Positions 8,796 to 15,802 of a stretch of DNA of 40,386 nt are shown here, in pieces. The stretch lies in the NCBI GenBank assembly GCA_034190545.1, contig JAXIOF010000023.1, positions 1 through 40,386 of the forward strand. The letters run 5' to 3'. The translations under genes were made by a program, and so were the position numbers. This DNA comes from Candidatus Afararchaeum irisae. GTDB taxonomy: Archaea > Halobacteriota > Halobacteria > Halobacteriales > Afararchaeaceae. Within the stretch, counting starts at the first letter, position 1. The number at the start of each line of letters is the position of its first letter. A model generated the notes under the pieces. It searched no databases, had not been told where the DNA came from, and saw nothing but the letters and a program-made list of their open reading frames with translations.

Positions 8796-9758
8796 ATGAA
8801 AGACCCCGAGAGCCTCGGCGACACGAAGGTGAGAGATGTCTCGAAGGACGAAGTCTGTGTTCTCATACCCACTCTCAACGAGGAGGGAGCCATAGGAGAG
8901 GTCATCGAGGGGTTCTCGGGATTAGGATTCGACAACATACTCGTTATCGACGGCGGGAGCGACGACACGACACGTGAGATAGCCCGCGAGAAGGGAGCAC
9001 GTGTCGTAGTTCAGTCGGGGAAAGGAAAGGGACAGGCGGTACAGGAGGCGATAAACCTCATAGACGAGCCCTACGTCGTGATGGTAGACGGCGACGGAAC
9101 CTACGACCCTGACGAGGTCGACAGACTACTCGAACCCCTCGAAAGGGGCTACGACCACGTACTCGGAAACCGCCTCTCAGACCCCGACGAGGGAGCCTTC
9201 ACGCGTCTCAACTACGCCGGCAACAGGATCTTCAACTCCGTCTTCAGTCTCGCACACGGCAGAGACCTCAGCGACATACTCACCGGCTACCGTGCCTTCA
9301 CGACACAGTCGGCTGAGGATCTCTACTTAGAGGAGAAAGGCTTCGGCATAGAGACCGAGATGACAGTCGAATCACTCAAACACGACCAAGACGTCGTGAG
9401 CGTTCCTATCTCTTACAGGTCACGTCCCGAGACCGCCGACACTAAGCTCCATCCAATCAAGGACGGCGCGAGGATAGCCTACACTATCTACCGTATGACC
9501 AAGACCAACAACCCACTCTTTTACTTCGGGAGCATAGGAGGACTCCTCTTCTTAATGGGATTTGTCTCGGGTCTCTACGTAGTCTACGACAGGTACGTCA
9601 ACGGAATAAGCCGTAACCTCCTCGCTGTCCTCACCGCACTCCTCGTCCTCGCGGGGGTTCAGCTATTCATATTCGGCTCCCTGAGCGACATACTCGTCGA
9701 CCTCCACAGGGAGGAGATGAGAGAGATAAGGAGTCTGAAAGAAGAAGACGACGAGTAA
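8796..9758 (+). CDS. aglJ: GT2 glycosyltransferase AglJ-like (dolichol-phosphate hexosyltransferase for N-glycosylation)
   Basis: Family 2 glycosyltransferase of the dolichol-phosphate type. The GT-A domain opens CVLIPTLNEEGAIGEVI; the nucleotide-sugar loop reads VIDGGSDDTTREIA and the metal-binding DxD-like motif MVDGDGTYDPDEV. The conserved stretch GFGIETEMTVES lies near residue 190. Two membrane segments end the 320-residue protein (LFYFGSIGGLLFLMGFVSGL and LLAVLTALLVLAGVQLFIFG), followed by a charged cytoplasmic tail. The pattern closely matches haloarchaeal AglJ, which charges dolichol phosphate with the first glycan sugar for S-layer N-glycosylation. No other agl genes are nearby, so the AglJ assignment rests on sequence resemblance alone. 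Confidence 0.78.
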   Translation: MKDPESLGDTKVRDVSKDEVCVLIPTLNEEGAIGEVIEGFSGLGFDNILVIDGGSDDTTREIAREKGARVVVQSGKGKGQAVQEAINLIDEPYVVMVDGDGTYDPDEVDRLLEPLERGYDHVLGNRLSDPDEGAFTRLNYAGNRIFNSVFSLAHGRDLSDILTGYRAFTTQSAEDLYLEEKGFGIETEMTVESLKHDQDVVSVPISYRSRPETADTKLHPIKDGARIAYTIYRMTKTNNPLFYFGSIGGLLFLMGFVSGLYVVYDRYVNGISRNLLAVLTALLVLAGVQLFIFGSLSDILVDLHREEMREIRSLKEEDDE

Positions 9759-9792
9759 AGTAGACCGGAAACTATTCTTATCTTATCTTATC
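9759..9792. terminator. pyrimidine-rich tract between convergent aglJ and rpl15e
   Basis: The 34-bp gap between two convergent stop codons contains a run of CTTAT repeats (9776-9794). On the plus strand this is the T-rich sequence that can end archaeal transcription of aglJ. No hairpin is visible. Confidence 0.4.
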
Positions 9793-10362
9793 TTAGTTCC
9801 TGCTGGGTCGGAGCCTCTCAGCACCCTTTCCGCGTGTCTCGAGACCACGGTTCGACTGTCCCGCGCTCGTCTTTCCGCGGAAGACACGTCCCGTCTGGCT
9901 CTCGTCACATACCCAGTTGAGGTCGGGGTCGTTCTGTACCGCGGGATGGTCGGGGTCGTAGAGTATGACCTCGAACCACTCCTGGTCTCCGTCGTCGCCG
10001 ACCCAGTACGAGTTGACTATCTCTAGGTTTGTGAACCTGCGCGCAGTTCTCTCCTCGGCTATCCTCTGTGTGTTCTTCGTCGGAGTGACCCTCGTTACAC
10101 CCGTCCTCTTCGACCTTCTTCCTGCCTTGAAACGCTGCTTCCTAGCTGTTCCCTTACGGACTCTCGTACGTGCGACGACTACACCCTGCTTAGCCTTATA
10201 GCCGAGAGACCTCGCCCTGTCTATACGCGTTGGTCTCTCGATCCTCTCAACTGCGCCCTGCTTCCTCCATCTCTGCATACGACTCCACTGAAGCTCGGAG
10301 ATGTCACCTTCGTCGGTGTTCTTCCAGGCTTCCTGAACGTGTGAGTAGAACGATTTTGCCAT
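9793..10362 (-). CDS. rpl15e: 50S ribosomal protein L15e
   Basis: Structural protein of the large ribosomal subunit found only in archaea and eukaryotes. It is 189 residues long and very basic for a halophile, with the family start [15 protein letters not shown], the central region [20 protein letters not shown] and the C-terminal [15 protein letters not shown]. No internal oddity is visible. It follows the histone gene on the same strand after 69 nt; a TATA-like element in that gap (10406-10417) suggests that it can be transcribed on its own. Confidence 0.96.
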   Translation of the reverse strand: MAKSFYSHVQEAWKNTDEGDISELQWSRMQRWRKQGAVERIERPTRIDRARSLGYKAKQGVVVARTRVRKGTARKQRFKAGRRSKRTGVTRVTPTKNTQRIAEERTARRFTNLEIVNSYWVGDDGDQEWFEVILYDPDHPAVQNDPDLNWVCDESQTGRVFRGKTSAGQSNRGLETRGKGAERLRPSRN

Positions 10363-10405
10363 AGTATCACTTGAATTTGGTCTTACTTACTCCCTTTGTT
10401 TGTCG

Positions 10406-10417
10406 CATATTTAAAAG
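10406..10417 (-). promoter_or_regulatory. TATA element for rpl15e
   Basis: CTTTTAAATATG on the minus strand, about 44-55 nt before the rpl15e ATG, would leave a leader of roughly 20-25 nt. Confidence 0.45.
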
Positions 10418-10431
10418 AGTTGTTTTCGGTC

Positions 10432-10890
10432 TCACGAGCACGAGCCGTCGCCACAGATTTCGAGATAGGCGTCTATGTCCTCCGACTGAACTGTTCTCCT
10501 CTCGGCGTGGCGTGCGAGATCCGCCGCCGACGCCGCTATATCCTTCGCCCAGTCCTCTAAGTAGTCGGCGAGTACGAGACGTGCCTCCTTGCTAATCCTG
10601 TAGTTCTGAATGTCGAGACGTGCTATCCTGTCGACCGGAGCTATCGGCAGTCCGACTTCGTCCTTAGAAACCTCGGCGGGGTGGGTCTCGAAGCCGAAGT
10701 CGTCCGCCATCACCGTCTTACGTCCGTCTTCTGTAGCTTTCTCGGCGGCTTCGGCTGCGACCTCCGCGCCCTTTCTCTGTATAACCTCGGCGAGTCTCTC
10801 CGAAGCTCCTGCGCTCACGCGTATATCGGGGTCGGCGTCACGTATCAGGCTGTCGACGGGAGCGAAAGGGAGTTCGACCGTACGTGTCAT
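10432..10890 (-). CDS. archaeal histone, fused tandem (two histone folds)
   Basis: Two histone-fold domains lie in one 152-residue chain. The first starts VELPFAPVDSLIRDADPDIR and ends KTVMADDF; the second starts GLPIAPVDRIARLDIQNYRI and ends RTVQSEDIDAYLEI. Fused doublets are characteristic of Halobacteria, where the histone is acidic and acts more as a global regulator than as a bulk packaging protein. The C-terminal tail CGDGSCS contains two cysteines. The gene overlaps uspA by 4 nt (ATGA), so the two are translationally coupled, and rpl15e follows. Confidence 0.93.
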   Translation of the reverse strand: MTRTVELPFAPVDSLIRDADPDIRVSAGASERLAEVIQRKGAEVAAEAAEKATEDGRKTVMADDFGFETHPAEVSKDEVGLPIAPVDRIARLDIQNYRISKEARLVLADYLEDWAKDIAASAADLARHAERRTVQSEDIDAYLEICGDGSCS

Positions 10891-11306
10891 CTTACCACAG
10901 TCACGGGAATCGACGCCCTTCTCACGATCTCCTGTGCGACGCTTCCCATGAGATCCTCCTGTTTCTGTGACATTCCCCTGTGTCCGACGTAGATCGCGTC
11001 GAACTCCTCGTCCTCGGCGTATCTAACTATCTCGTCAGCGGGGTCTCCGTAGAGTAGCTCGGTGGCGACGTCTATCCCGGAGTTCTCGTTCTCGGCTTCT
11101 GCGCGTGCGTCCTCGAGAACCGTCTCTCCCCTCGTCTCAGCCTCTGACATGTCCTCTATGAGCATGTCTCCTCCTTCGGAGTATATCTCAGGAACTGAGG
11201 AGTGGAGGAGAGTCACCGAAGCACCCAGACATTCGGCTATGTTCATGGCGTAACTCACGGCGTTATCGCTCTGGTCTGATCCATCGACCGCGACTGCGAA
11301 CTTCAT
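10887..11306 (-). CDS. universal stress protein, UspA family
   Basis: A single Usp domain of 139 residues. It starts MKFAVAVDGSDQSDNAVSYA and ends with the ATP-binding signature G-x2-G-x9-GS, read here as GHRGMSQKQEDLMGSV, followed by SIPVTVV. The intact signature suggests the ATP-binding type. Its 3' end overlaps the histone start by 4 nt, an unusual pairing that suggests coordinated expression of a stress protein and a chromatin regulator. CTATTAAG at 11331-11338 (minus) lies 25-32 nt before its ATG as a leaderless promoter. Confidence 0.9.
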   Translation of the reverse strand: MKFAVAVDGSDQSDNAVSYAMNIAECLGASVTLLHSSVPEIYSEGGDMLIEDMSEAETRGETVLEDARAEAENENSGIDVATELLYGDPADEIVRYAEDEEFDAIYVGHRGMSQKQEDLMGSVAQEIVRRASIPVTVVR

Positions 11307-11330
11307 ACCTTCTATACTCGGAGAGAGCGA

Positions 11331-11338
11331 CTTAATAG
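11331..11338 (-). promoter_or_regulatory. TATA element for uspA-histone
   Basis: CTATTAAG on the minus strand, 25-32 nt before the uspA ATG at 11306. Confidence 0.55.
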
Positions 11339-11399
11339 CTTTCCATGTCTCCGACTAGTACGTGTCTAGAAATCCTTACCTATATACTTCGGGGAAGTC

Positions 11400-11406
11400 T
11401 TTAAAT
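11400..11406 (+). promoter_or_regulatory. TATA element for tfb
   Basis: TTTAAAT lies 27-33 nt before ATG 11433. This spacing decides the start: the ATG, not the in-frame TTG at 11409, is at the expected transcription start. Confidence 0.6.
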
Positions 11407-11432
11407 GTTTGGGATACGTTATTATAAGTATA

Positions 11433-12413
11433 ATGGTTAATCTCAGATCATCCGAATCCGTCAGGGAGTACCAGGGCTCCGAGTCAGAGAAAGAGGAGGA
11501 GACGGAAGAGGAGACGGTACATGAATGTCCCGAGTGTGGCTCCGATAACCTCGTGGAGGACTCCGAGAGGGGCGAGACTGTCTGTCAGGACTGTGGACTC
11601 GTCGTCGAGGACGAGCAGGTCGACAGGGGTCCCGAGTGGCGCGCATTCGACTCGAAGGAGCGTGACGAGAAGTCACGTGTCGGGGCTCCCATGACACAGA
11701 GGATGCACGACAAGGGACTCACGACCAACATCGACTGGAGGGACAAGGACGCCTTCGGCCAGTCGCTCTCCGCCGACAGGCGCGCCCAGATGAAGAGGCT
11801 CCGTAAGTGGCAGAACCGCATAAGGACGAGCGGCTCTAAGGAGCGTAACTTACAGTTCGCTCTCGGGGAGATAGACCGTATGTCGTCGTCGCTCAACATA
11901 CCCGAGAGCACGCGTGAGGTCGCCTCAATGATATACAGACGCGCGCTTGACGAGAACTTGCTCCCGGGACGTTCGATAGAGGGCGTCGCGGCTTCAGTGC
12001 TTTACGCGGCGTGCAGACAGGAGAACATACCACGTTCGCTCGACGAGATCGCTGAGGTCTCACGTGTCGAGAAACAGGAGGTAGCGAGAACCTACAGGTA
12101 CGTCGCACGTCAGCTTAACCTCGAAATAGGTCCGACTGACCCCGCCGAGTTCGTACCGAGGTTCGCTTCTGACCTCGATCTCAGCGAGGAGGTACAGCAG
12201 AAGGCGAGCGACATAATACACGACACAGCCGAACAGGGTCTCCTCAGCGGCAAGTCGCCGACGGGATACGCCGCCGCCGCGATATATCTCGCTTCTATTC
12301 TGTGCAACGAGAAGAGGACACAGAAGGAGGTCGCCGAGGCGGCGAGTGTGACAGAGGTCACTATACGTAACCGTTACCACGAACAGGCGGAGGCTATCGG
12401 CGCTGGTGTGTAA
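11433..12413 (+). CDS. tfb: transcription initiation factor IIB
   Basis: TFB bridges TBP-bound promoter DNA and RNA polymerase. An acidic lead is followed by the zinc ribbon, [11 protein letters not shown] and [11 protein letters not shown], at about residues 29-60, the B-reader/linker region, and two cyclin folds, each with a box such as [17 protein letters not shown] and [17 protein letters not shown]. The last recognition helix reads [10 protein letters not shown]. Translation from ATG 11433 gives 326 residues, the family length. Halobacteria usually encode several TFBs; which paralogue this is cannot be told here. It is monocistronic. Confidence 0.95.
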   Translation: MVNLRSSESVREYQGSESEKEEETEEETVHECPECGSDNLVEDSERGETVCQDCGLVVEDEQVDRGPEWRAFDSKERDEKSRVGAPMTQRMHDKGLTTNIDWRDKDAFGQSLSADRRAQMKRLRKWQNRIRTSGSKERNLQFALGEIDRMSSSLNIPESTREVASMIYRRALDENLLPGRSIEGVAASVLYAACRQENIPRSLDEIAEVSRVEKQEVARTYRYVARQLNLEIGPTDPAEFVPRFASDLDLSEEVQQKASDIIHDTAEQGLLSGKSPTGYAAAAIYLASILCNEKRTQKEVAEAASVTEVTIRNRYHEQAEAIGAGV

Positions 12414-12431
12414 CCCAACTCTGTAACTCGG

Positions 12432-12438
12432 TTTTTAT
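12432..12438 (+). promoter_or_regulatory. TATA element in front of a truncated Tat leader
   Basis: TTTTTAT lies 28-34 nt before ATG 12466, the leaderless distance, although only 14 codons follow that ATG. Confidence 0.35.
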
Positions 12439-12465
12439 CCCCTTCTCTCACTCCATATATATGAC

Positions 12466-12510
12466 ATGGAGAATACAAGTAGAAGAAAAGCTATCGGTTC
12501 TAGATATTGA
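12466..12510 (+). pseudogene. possible remnant: promoter and first codons of a Tat-exported protein
   Basis: ATG 12466 opens a 14-codon frame, MENTSRRKAIGSRY, that ends in TGA. The SRRKAIG stretch has the look of a twin-arginine signal, and a TATA element sits at the right distance, but no hydrophobic region or protein body follows. I read it as the head of a Tat substrate whose body has been lost, at the edge of the accessory island. It may equally be chance. Confidence 0.3.
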
Positions 12511-12527
12511 GTTGGCGAAAAAGAATA

Positions 12528-12719
12528 TTAATTAGGACTTCTAATTCGTTTCGCAGCAAGCCATAACAGGTCAACCGCCGAAAGGACAAGAAGACCGGCA
12601 ATAACCAGTTTGAGGAATGGGTACTTCCCAAATATAGTGTCCCATACGCTTGTAGATTCAAGCAAGAACACTACGAATATGAACAAGGCTGCTACGAGGT
12701 CACGATAACTACCCATCAT
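12528..12719 (-). CDS. small membrane protein with two TM segments, function unknown
   Basis: A 63-residue protein starting MMGSYRDL, with hydrophobic segments LVAALFIFVVFLLEST and FLKLVIAGLLVLSAVDLLWL and a basic end AAKRIRSPN. It has its own TATA element (GGTAATTA, 12741-12748 minus) at the leaderless distance. It follows the coupled Tat-precursor/peptide genes on the same strand after 57 nt. Small two-TM proteins next to secreted peptide genes are often immunity proteins, which is the reason to note it, but no family match is recognised. The second ATG (12716) is an equally possible start. Confidence 0.55.
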   Translation of the reverse strand: MMGSYRDLVAALFIFVVFLLESTSVWDTIFGKYPFLKLVIAGLLVLSAVDLLWLAAKRIRSPN

Positions 12720-12740
12720 GAATATATTGTTTCTGTTTCC

Positions 12741-12748
12741 TAATTACC
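12741..12748 (-). promoter_or_regulatory. TATA element for the two-TM microprotein
   Basis: GGTAATTA on the minus strand, 22-29 nt before ATG 12719. Confidence 0.45.
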
Positions 12749-12776
12749 TTTCGGACGGAGGTCATTGTGAGAGGAC

Positions 12777-13082
12777 TTAGCAGATTGGTAACGCTATAAG
12801 CCCCCAAGGTGCTGGATTCCACCATTCTTTTTGGTAGAGAGCCCACTCCCACTCTCCATCATTGCATGCGCCAGCCCAGTCAGCGATTCCGAGTTCGATC
12901 GCCTGTTCGAGAGCACATCCTGAGTCGGCCACGAGAGCGCCAGGAATGAGTACATCGTCGATAACCCCGATCCCGGTCGGATCATCGGCAAAGAGAAACA
13001 CTGTTGCTCCTCCGAGGACGGTACATGCTTGGTCCGTCTCATATACTCCTATCAGGTCATAGCCTGGGAACGAAGGTGCCAT
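12777..13082 (-). CDS. Cys/Trp-rich 101-residue peptide, candidate halocin-like effector
   Basis: The 101-residue product has no signal peptide. It is glycine- and hydrophobic-rich, with cysteines at 20, 56, 73 and 101 (the last residue) and six tryptophans in the last 33 residues (69, 78, 80, 87, 88, 93). Its ATG overlaps the stop of the upstream Tat-signal gene as TAATG, so it is translated by coupling. The four cysteines suit disulfide bonding outside the cell. I do not recognise the family. Halocin C8 is made as the C-terminal part of a Tat precursor of 283 residues (207 immunity + 76 peptide, from memory); here 198 + 101 residues lie in two coupled genes. The halocin analogy is inference. 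Confidence 0.6.
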   Translation of the reverse strand: MAPSFPGYDLIGVYETDQACTVLGGATVFLFADDPTGIGVIDDVLIPGALVADSGCALEQAIELGIADWAGACNDGEWEWALYQKEWWNPAPWGLIALPIC

Positions 13083-13678
13083 TAGTCCTTACCTCCACTT
13101 ACCTTCGCAAGACTATTCGCTTGGCGAGTTACATTCACACCGTTACCAACAGACTTCACTTGATCATCGGAATAGTAGACCTTCGTAGCAGCTCCATCGT
13201 TTTCCGGTCGATTTACGATTACAGACATCTTAATGTCGTCTCCAGTGGAAGGTGAAAATGCATATCCCTTTGCCTCGCCACTATTATTGGATTTAAATGG
13301 AATTTCCAATTGCTTTCCCTCCTCATTGGACGGTATGTGGTGAAGCTGTTCACCTCTCTCCTCGCCCATATGCGGAGTAAAACCCTCCTCTTTCAGCGCC
13401 TTCTTCACCGCCTTGAACTGCTCCGAACTTCTCACTTCGGCGACGAACTCACGCTCGTCGTCCTCGTCCATCTCGCGCTCCTCTATCTCGTCGTCTTCTC
13501 TCTCATGTTCGTCGTCGTGTTCATCGTCATCATGGTCTTTTTTGTCTTCCTCATACTCGTCCTCTTCCTCGTCGGCTGCAACTGTGGGAATTCCAAATGC
13601 ACCTATACCTGTTGCTAATCCTGCTCTTTGCAATACTGTACGCCTATCAATCTCTAACTCATTTTCTTCGTCGGCCAT
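13082..13678 (-). CDS. Tat-exported acidic protein, candidate halocin-precursor/immunity-like partner
   Basis: A 198-residue protein with a Tat signal (DRRTVLQRAGLATGIGAFG, cleavage near VAA at about residue 35). A segment of about 45 residues follows that is almost entirely Asp, Glu, His, Lys and Arg and may bind metal or act as a spacer. A folded region begins FVAEVRSSEQFKAVKKALK, continues with KQLEIPFKSNNSGEAKGYAF and DDIKMSVIVN, and ends KVSGGKD. The latter part resembles, by eye only, the HalI-type region of halocin C8 precursors. Its stop overlaps the next gene's start (TAATG). The TATA element AGTTATATG (13701-13709) is intact, but an IS6 element begins 52 bp upstream of the ATG. Confidence 0.65.
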   Translation of the reverse strand: MADEENELEIDRRTVLQRAGLATGIGAFGIPTVAADEEEDEYEEDKKDHDDDEHDDEHEREDDEIEEREMDEDDEREFVAEVRSSEQFKAVKKALKEEGFTPHMGEERGEQLHHIPSNEEGKQLEIPFKSNNSGEAKGYAFSPSTGDDIKMSVIVNRPENDGAATKVYYSDDQVKSVGNGVNVTRQANSLAKVSGGKD

Positions 13679-13700
13679 TTTATCAGGGGCCTCTTAATTC

Positions 13701-13709
13701 CATATAACT
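13701..13709 (-). promoter_or_regulatory. TATA element for the Tat precursor-peptide pair
   Basis: AGTTATATG on the minus strand, 23-31 nt before ATG 13678. The IS6 target duplication starts only 13 nt further upstream, so the core promoter survived the insertion. Confidence 0.55.
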
Positions 13710-13721
13710 AATGTTACTTTA

Positions 13722-13729
13722 CATTAAGG
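13722..13729 (+). repeat. 8-bp target-site duplication, left copy
   Basis: CATTAAGG directly abuts the left inverted repeat of the IS6 element and recurs at 14434-14441 after the right one. Confidence 0.9.
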
Positions 13730-14433
13730 GGCGCTGTTAAGTTAAGCAGTTATTCCAGAACCAAGCGAACTGACGCAACCAGTTCTGGGTAGGTTCTACG
13801 CTTTTTCCGGTGAAAGAAGCGTAGAACGCATTGATTCTACGCTTAAGCTCCTGAAACCACCGTTCGATACGGTTTCTTACTCCGGTATGGATCACATACT
13901 GTTGGATACTGAGCCGCTGAAAAGCGGCTCCGTATCCTACAGCATTATCTGTAACTACCGCTTCTGGCAGTTCGTCGTATATTTCTTCGATCTCTCGTAG
14001 GAACTTGGTTGTCGTGAGGTAATTACGTGTAGGATAGAGATTTAGATGGACTACTTCCCTTGTTTCGGGATGAAGAGCGGCGAAGAGTGTAAACTCTTCC
14101 CCGCTCTGGGTTATAGACGTTTCATCCATAAGGATCACATCAGGGAGATCGTTGACTGGCTGAGAGCCAGTCAACTTCTCTCCGAGCTTATTAACCCATT
14201 CCCATACTGCCACATGAGAAACATCTACTCCTAACCAATTGAGAACCTTCTCGGTCTTGCGAAGGCTTAGTCCTGCATCGTACAGGACTAAGCCAAGCTC
14301 TACGTACGACTCGTCGGTTCTTTCTCTCTCGAAAAAGTCTACTTCTTCTAATACTTTCGTTAATACGGGGAGTTTGAATTTCATCATCAATATCTCATAC
14401 ACTCCCCATCCTAATCCTTAACTTAACACTGCC
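13730..14433 (-). mobile_element. complete IS6-family insertion sequence, 704 bp
   Basis: The 17-bp terminal inverted repeats are GGCGCTGTTAAGTTAAG (13730-13746) and the complement of 14417-14433, which reads GGCAGTGTTAAGTTAAG, a match at 15 of 17 positions. An 8-bp direct duplication, CATTAAGG, flanks both ends. The single ORF is an uninterrupted DDE transposase. All parts are intact, so the insertion looks recent. It separates the promoter of the Tat precursor gene from a palindrome/direct-repeat site at 14443-14472. Confidence 0.93.
13737..14402 (-). CDS. IS6-family DDE transposase
   Basis: The 221-residue transposase has an N-terminal helix-turn-helix region (GLSLRKTEKVLNWLGVDVSH) and a DDE catalytic core. 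Asp93 is in VILMDETSI, Asp152 in AVVTDNAVG and the glutamate in NRIERWFQELKRR at about 185. Length is normal for the family, and the stop lies inside the left inverted repeat. The start is GTG 14402 or the ATG pair at 14387/14384. IS6 elements move by replicative transposition through cointegrates. Confidence 0.93.
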   Translation of the reverse strand: MYEILMMKFKLPVLTKVLEEVDFFERERTDESYVELGLVLYDAGLSLRKTEKVLNWLGVDVSHVAVWEWVNKLGEKLTGSQPVNDLPDVILMDETSITQSGEEFTLFAALHPETREVVHLNLYPTRNYLTTTKFLREIEEIYDELPEAVVTDNAVGYGAAFQRLSIQQYVIHTGVRNRIERWFQELKRRINAFYASFTGKSVEPTQNWLRQFAWFWNNCLT

Positions 14434-14441
14434 CATTAAGG
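14434..14441 (+). repeat. 8-bp target-site duplication, right copy
   Basis: CATTAAGG immediately follows the right terminal repeat; it matches 13722-13729. Confidence 0.9.
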
Positions 14442-14442
14442 G

Positions 14443-14472
14443 TTCGTCAAATGACGAGATCTTCGTCAAATG
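14443..14472. promoter_or_regulatory. candidate operator: palindrome plus direct repeat
   Basis: TTCGTCAAATG occurs twice, at 14443-14453 and 14462-14472, 19 bp apart start to start. The first copy is part of the perfect palindrome TCGTCA-AA-TGACGA (14444-14457). About two helical turns between copies suits binding of a dimeric regulator. With the IS6 element removed, the site would lie some 20 bp upstream of the TATA of the Tat precursor gene (13678); it is also about 20-50 bp upstream of the TATA of the RPA gene. Confidence 0.4.
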
Positions 14473-14490
14473 TCAGGGGGGTCCGTAATA

Positions 14491-14500
14491 GTATAAAAAA
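14491..14500 (+). promoter_or_regulatory. TATA element for the RPA2-like gene
   Basis: GTATAAAAAA is the strongest TATA-like stretch in the window. It lies about 67-76 nt before ATG 14567, implying a leader of roughly 40-45 nt, longer than for its neighbours. Confidence 0.5.
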
Positions 14501-14566
14501 ATTGGTGGTAAACACATCAGTTTTGAAGGGTTAACTCTAAGGGACATCACTCCCTATAGTTGCGAC

Positions 14567-15745
14567 ATGGATTCGGGCTCCGGTGAAGGGGACAAAGCAG
14601 TGAGCGATGTCTACTCAAGACTCGACGCCGACGTTTCGAGGGAAGAGTTCGAGGGCTTCGTCGAGAAGAAGGTCGAACAGATGGGGGGACTCTGTGACGT
14701 TCCGACCGCGGCGAAGTTAGTCGCCCACGAGATGAACGGCAGCGTAACCGACTCGGTAGAGGACATAACCACAGAGATGAGCGAGGTCAAGTTCACCGCG
14801 AAGGTCGTCGACATAGGCGATGTACGTAGCTTCGAGAGGGACGACGGAGACGACGGAAAGGTAGCTAACATAGAGGTCGGAGACGAGACGGGACGTGTAC
14901 GTGTTGCACTCTGGGACGAGTACGCCGACTCGATAGACGAGTTATCCGTCGGAGACGTACTCAAGATAGGCGGCTCGCCGAGGGAGGGATACCGAGGCGG
15001 TGTAGAGGTCAGCGCGACAGAGGTCGAACCCGACGACGAGACCGATGTCGACGTTATCGACACTGCGACGTCTGTCGGGGATCTGACTGAGGGGATGTCG
15101 GAGGTCGAGATAGTCGCCGAGGTGATAGAGACCTCCGGTGTCAGAACCTTCGACCGCGATGAGGGAGAAGAGGGACGTGTCTCGAACCTCGTCGTAGGAG
15201 ACGACACCGACTGGATACGTCTCACTCTCTGGGACGGAAGAGCCGACGACGTCAAGCGGCTGACCGAGGGCGACGTCGTGAGGGTCAAGGGTGGCTATAC
15301 GAGGGTCGATGACGGCGACCTTGAACTCCACGTCGGTGACAGGGGTACCGTCGAGAAGACAGACGACGACGTCGAGTTCGTCCCCGACTCGACACCCATA
15401 GAAGACGTCGAGATAGACGAGACCTACGACATAGACGGCGTCGTCACAGACGTTGAGGAGACGAGGACCTTCACGAGGGACGACGGCAGCGAGGGCAGTG
15501 TCAGAAACATACGTGTGAGCGACCCGTCTGGAGAGATGCGCATCGCTCTCTGGGGCGAAAAAGCCGACATCCAACTCCGACCGGGCGACGAGATAAGTCT
15601 CACGTCGGTCTATGTCAAGGAAGGATGGAACGACGGCGTCGAGGGAAGCGTCAACTGGAACAGCACCGTGACTGTCGACGGTAACGGGTCACCACGTGAG
15701 GAGAACGCCGAGACACATGAAGAGGGTCTCGACAGCTTCACTTAA
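14567..15745 (+). CDS. single-stranded DNA-binding protein, RPA2-like, three OB folds
   Basis: The N-terminal helical domain reads VYSRLDADVSREEFEGFVEK followed by VEQMGGLCDVPTAAKLVAHE, the typical start of haloarchaeal RPA. Three OB-fold repeats follow, each with a version of R-S/T-F-x-RDDG-x2-G-x-V-x-N ending in a LW-x3-AD element (residues about 85-125, 190-230 and 300-340). The C-terminus is acidic and has no obvious zinc finger. The role is to coat ssDNA in replication and repair. It is monocistronic with a TATA box and leader. The paralogue assignment to RPA2 is from overall resemblance. Confidence 0.85.
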   Translation: MDSGSGEGDKAVSDVYSRLDADVSREEFEGFVEKKVEQMGGLCDVPTAAKLVAHEMNGSVTDSVEDITTEMSEVKFTAKVVDIGDVRSFERDDGDDGKVANIEVGDETGRVRVALWDEYADSIDELSVGDVLKIGGSPREGYRGGVEVSATEVEPDDETDVDVIDTATSVGDLTEGMSEVEIVAEVIETSGVRTFDRDEGEEGRVSNLVVGDDTDWIRLTLWDGRADDVKRLTEGDVVRVKGGYTRVDDGDLELHVGDRGTVEKTDDDVEFVPDSTPIEDVEIDETYDIDGVVTDVEETRTFTRDDGSEGSVRNIRVSDPSGEMRIALWGEKADIQLRPGDEISLTSVYVKEGWNDGVEGSVNWNSTVTVDGNGSPREENAETHEEGLDSFT

Positions 15746-15771
15746 CCGGTTTCTAGTCACATACCAAACAA

Positions 15772-15778
15772 GTTATAC
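15772..15778 (+). promoter_or_regulatory. TATA element for the SCO1 gene
   Basis: GTTATAC lies 25-31 nt before ATG 15803, consistent with a leaderless transcript covering the SCO1, TlpA-like and regulator genes. Confidence 0.55.
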
Positions 15779-15802
15779 TCGCCATTCCACTATCCCCCAG
15801 TA

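Noticed and set aside
11409-11432. TTG at 11409 as the tfb start
   Set aside because: The TATA at 11400-11406 lies right against it; the ATG at 11433 is at the correct distance and gives the family N-terminus.
14520-14566. Riboswitch in the RPA leader
   Set aside because: The leader of about 40-45 nt is too short and shows no recognisable aptamer or stable stem.
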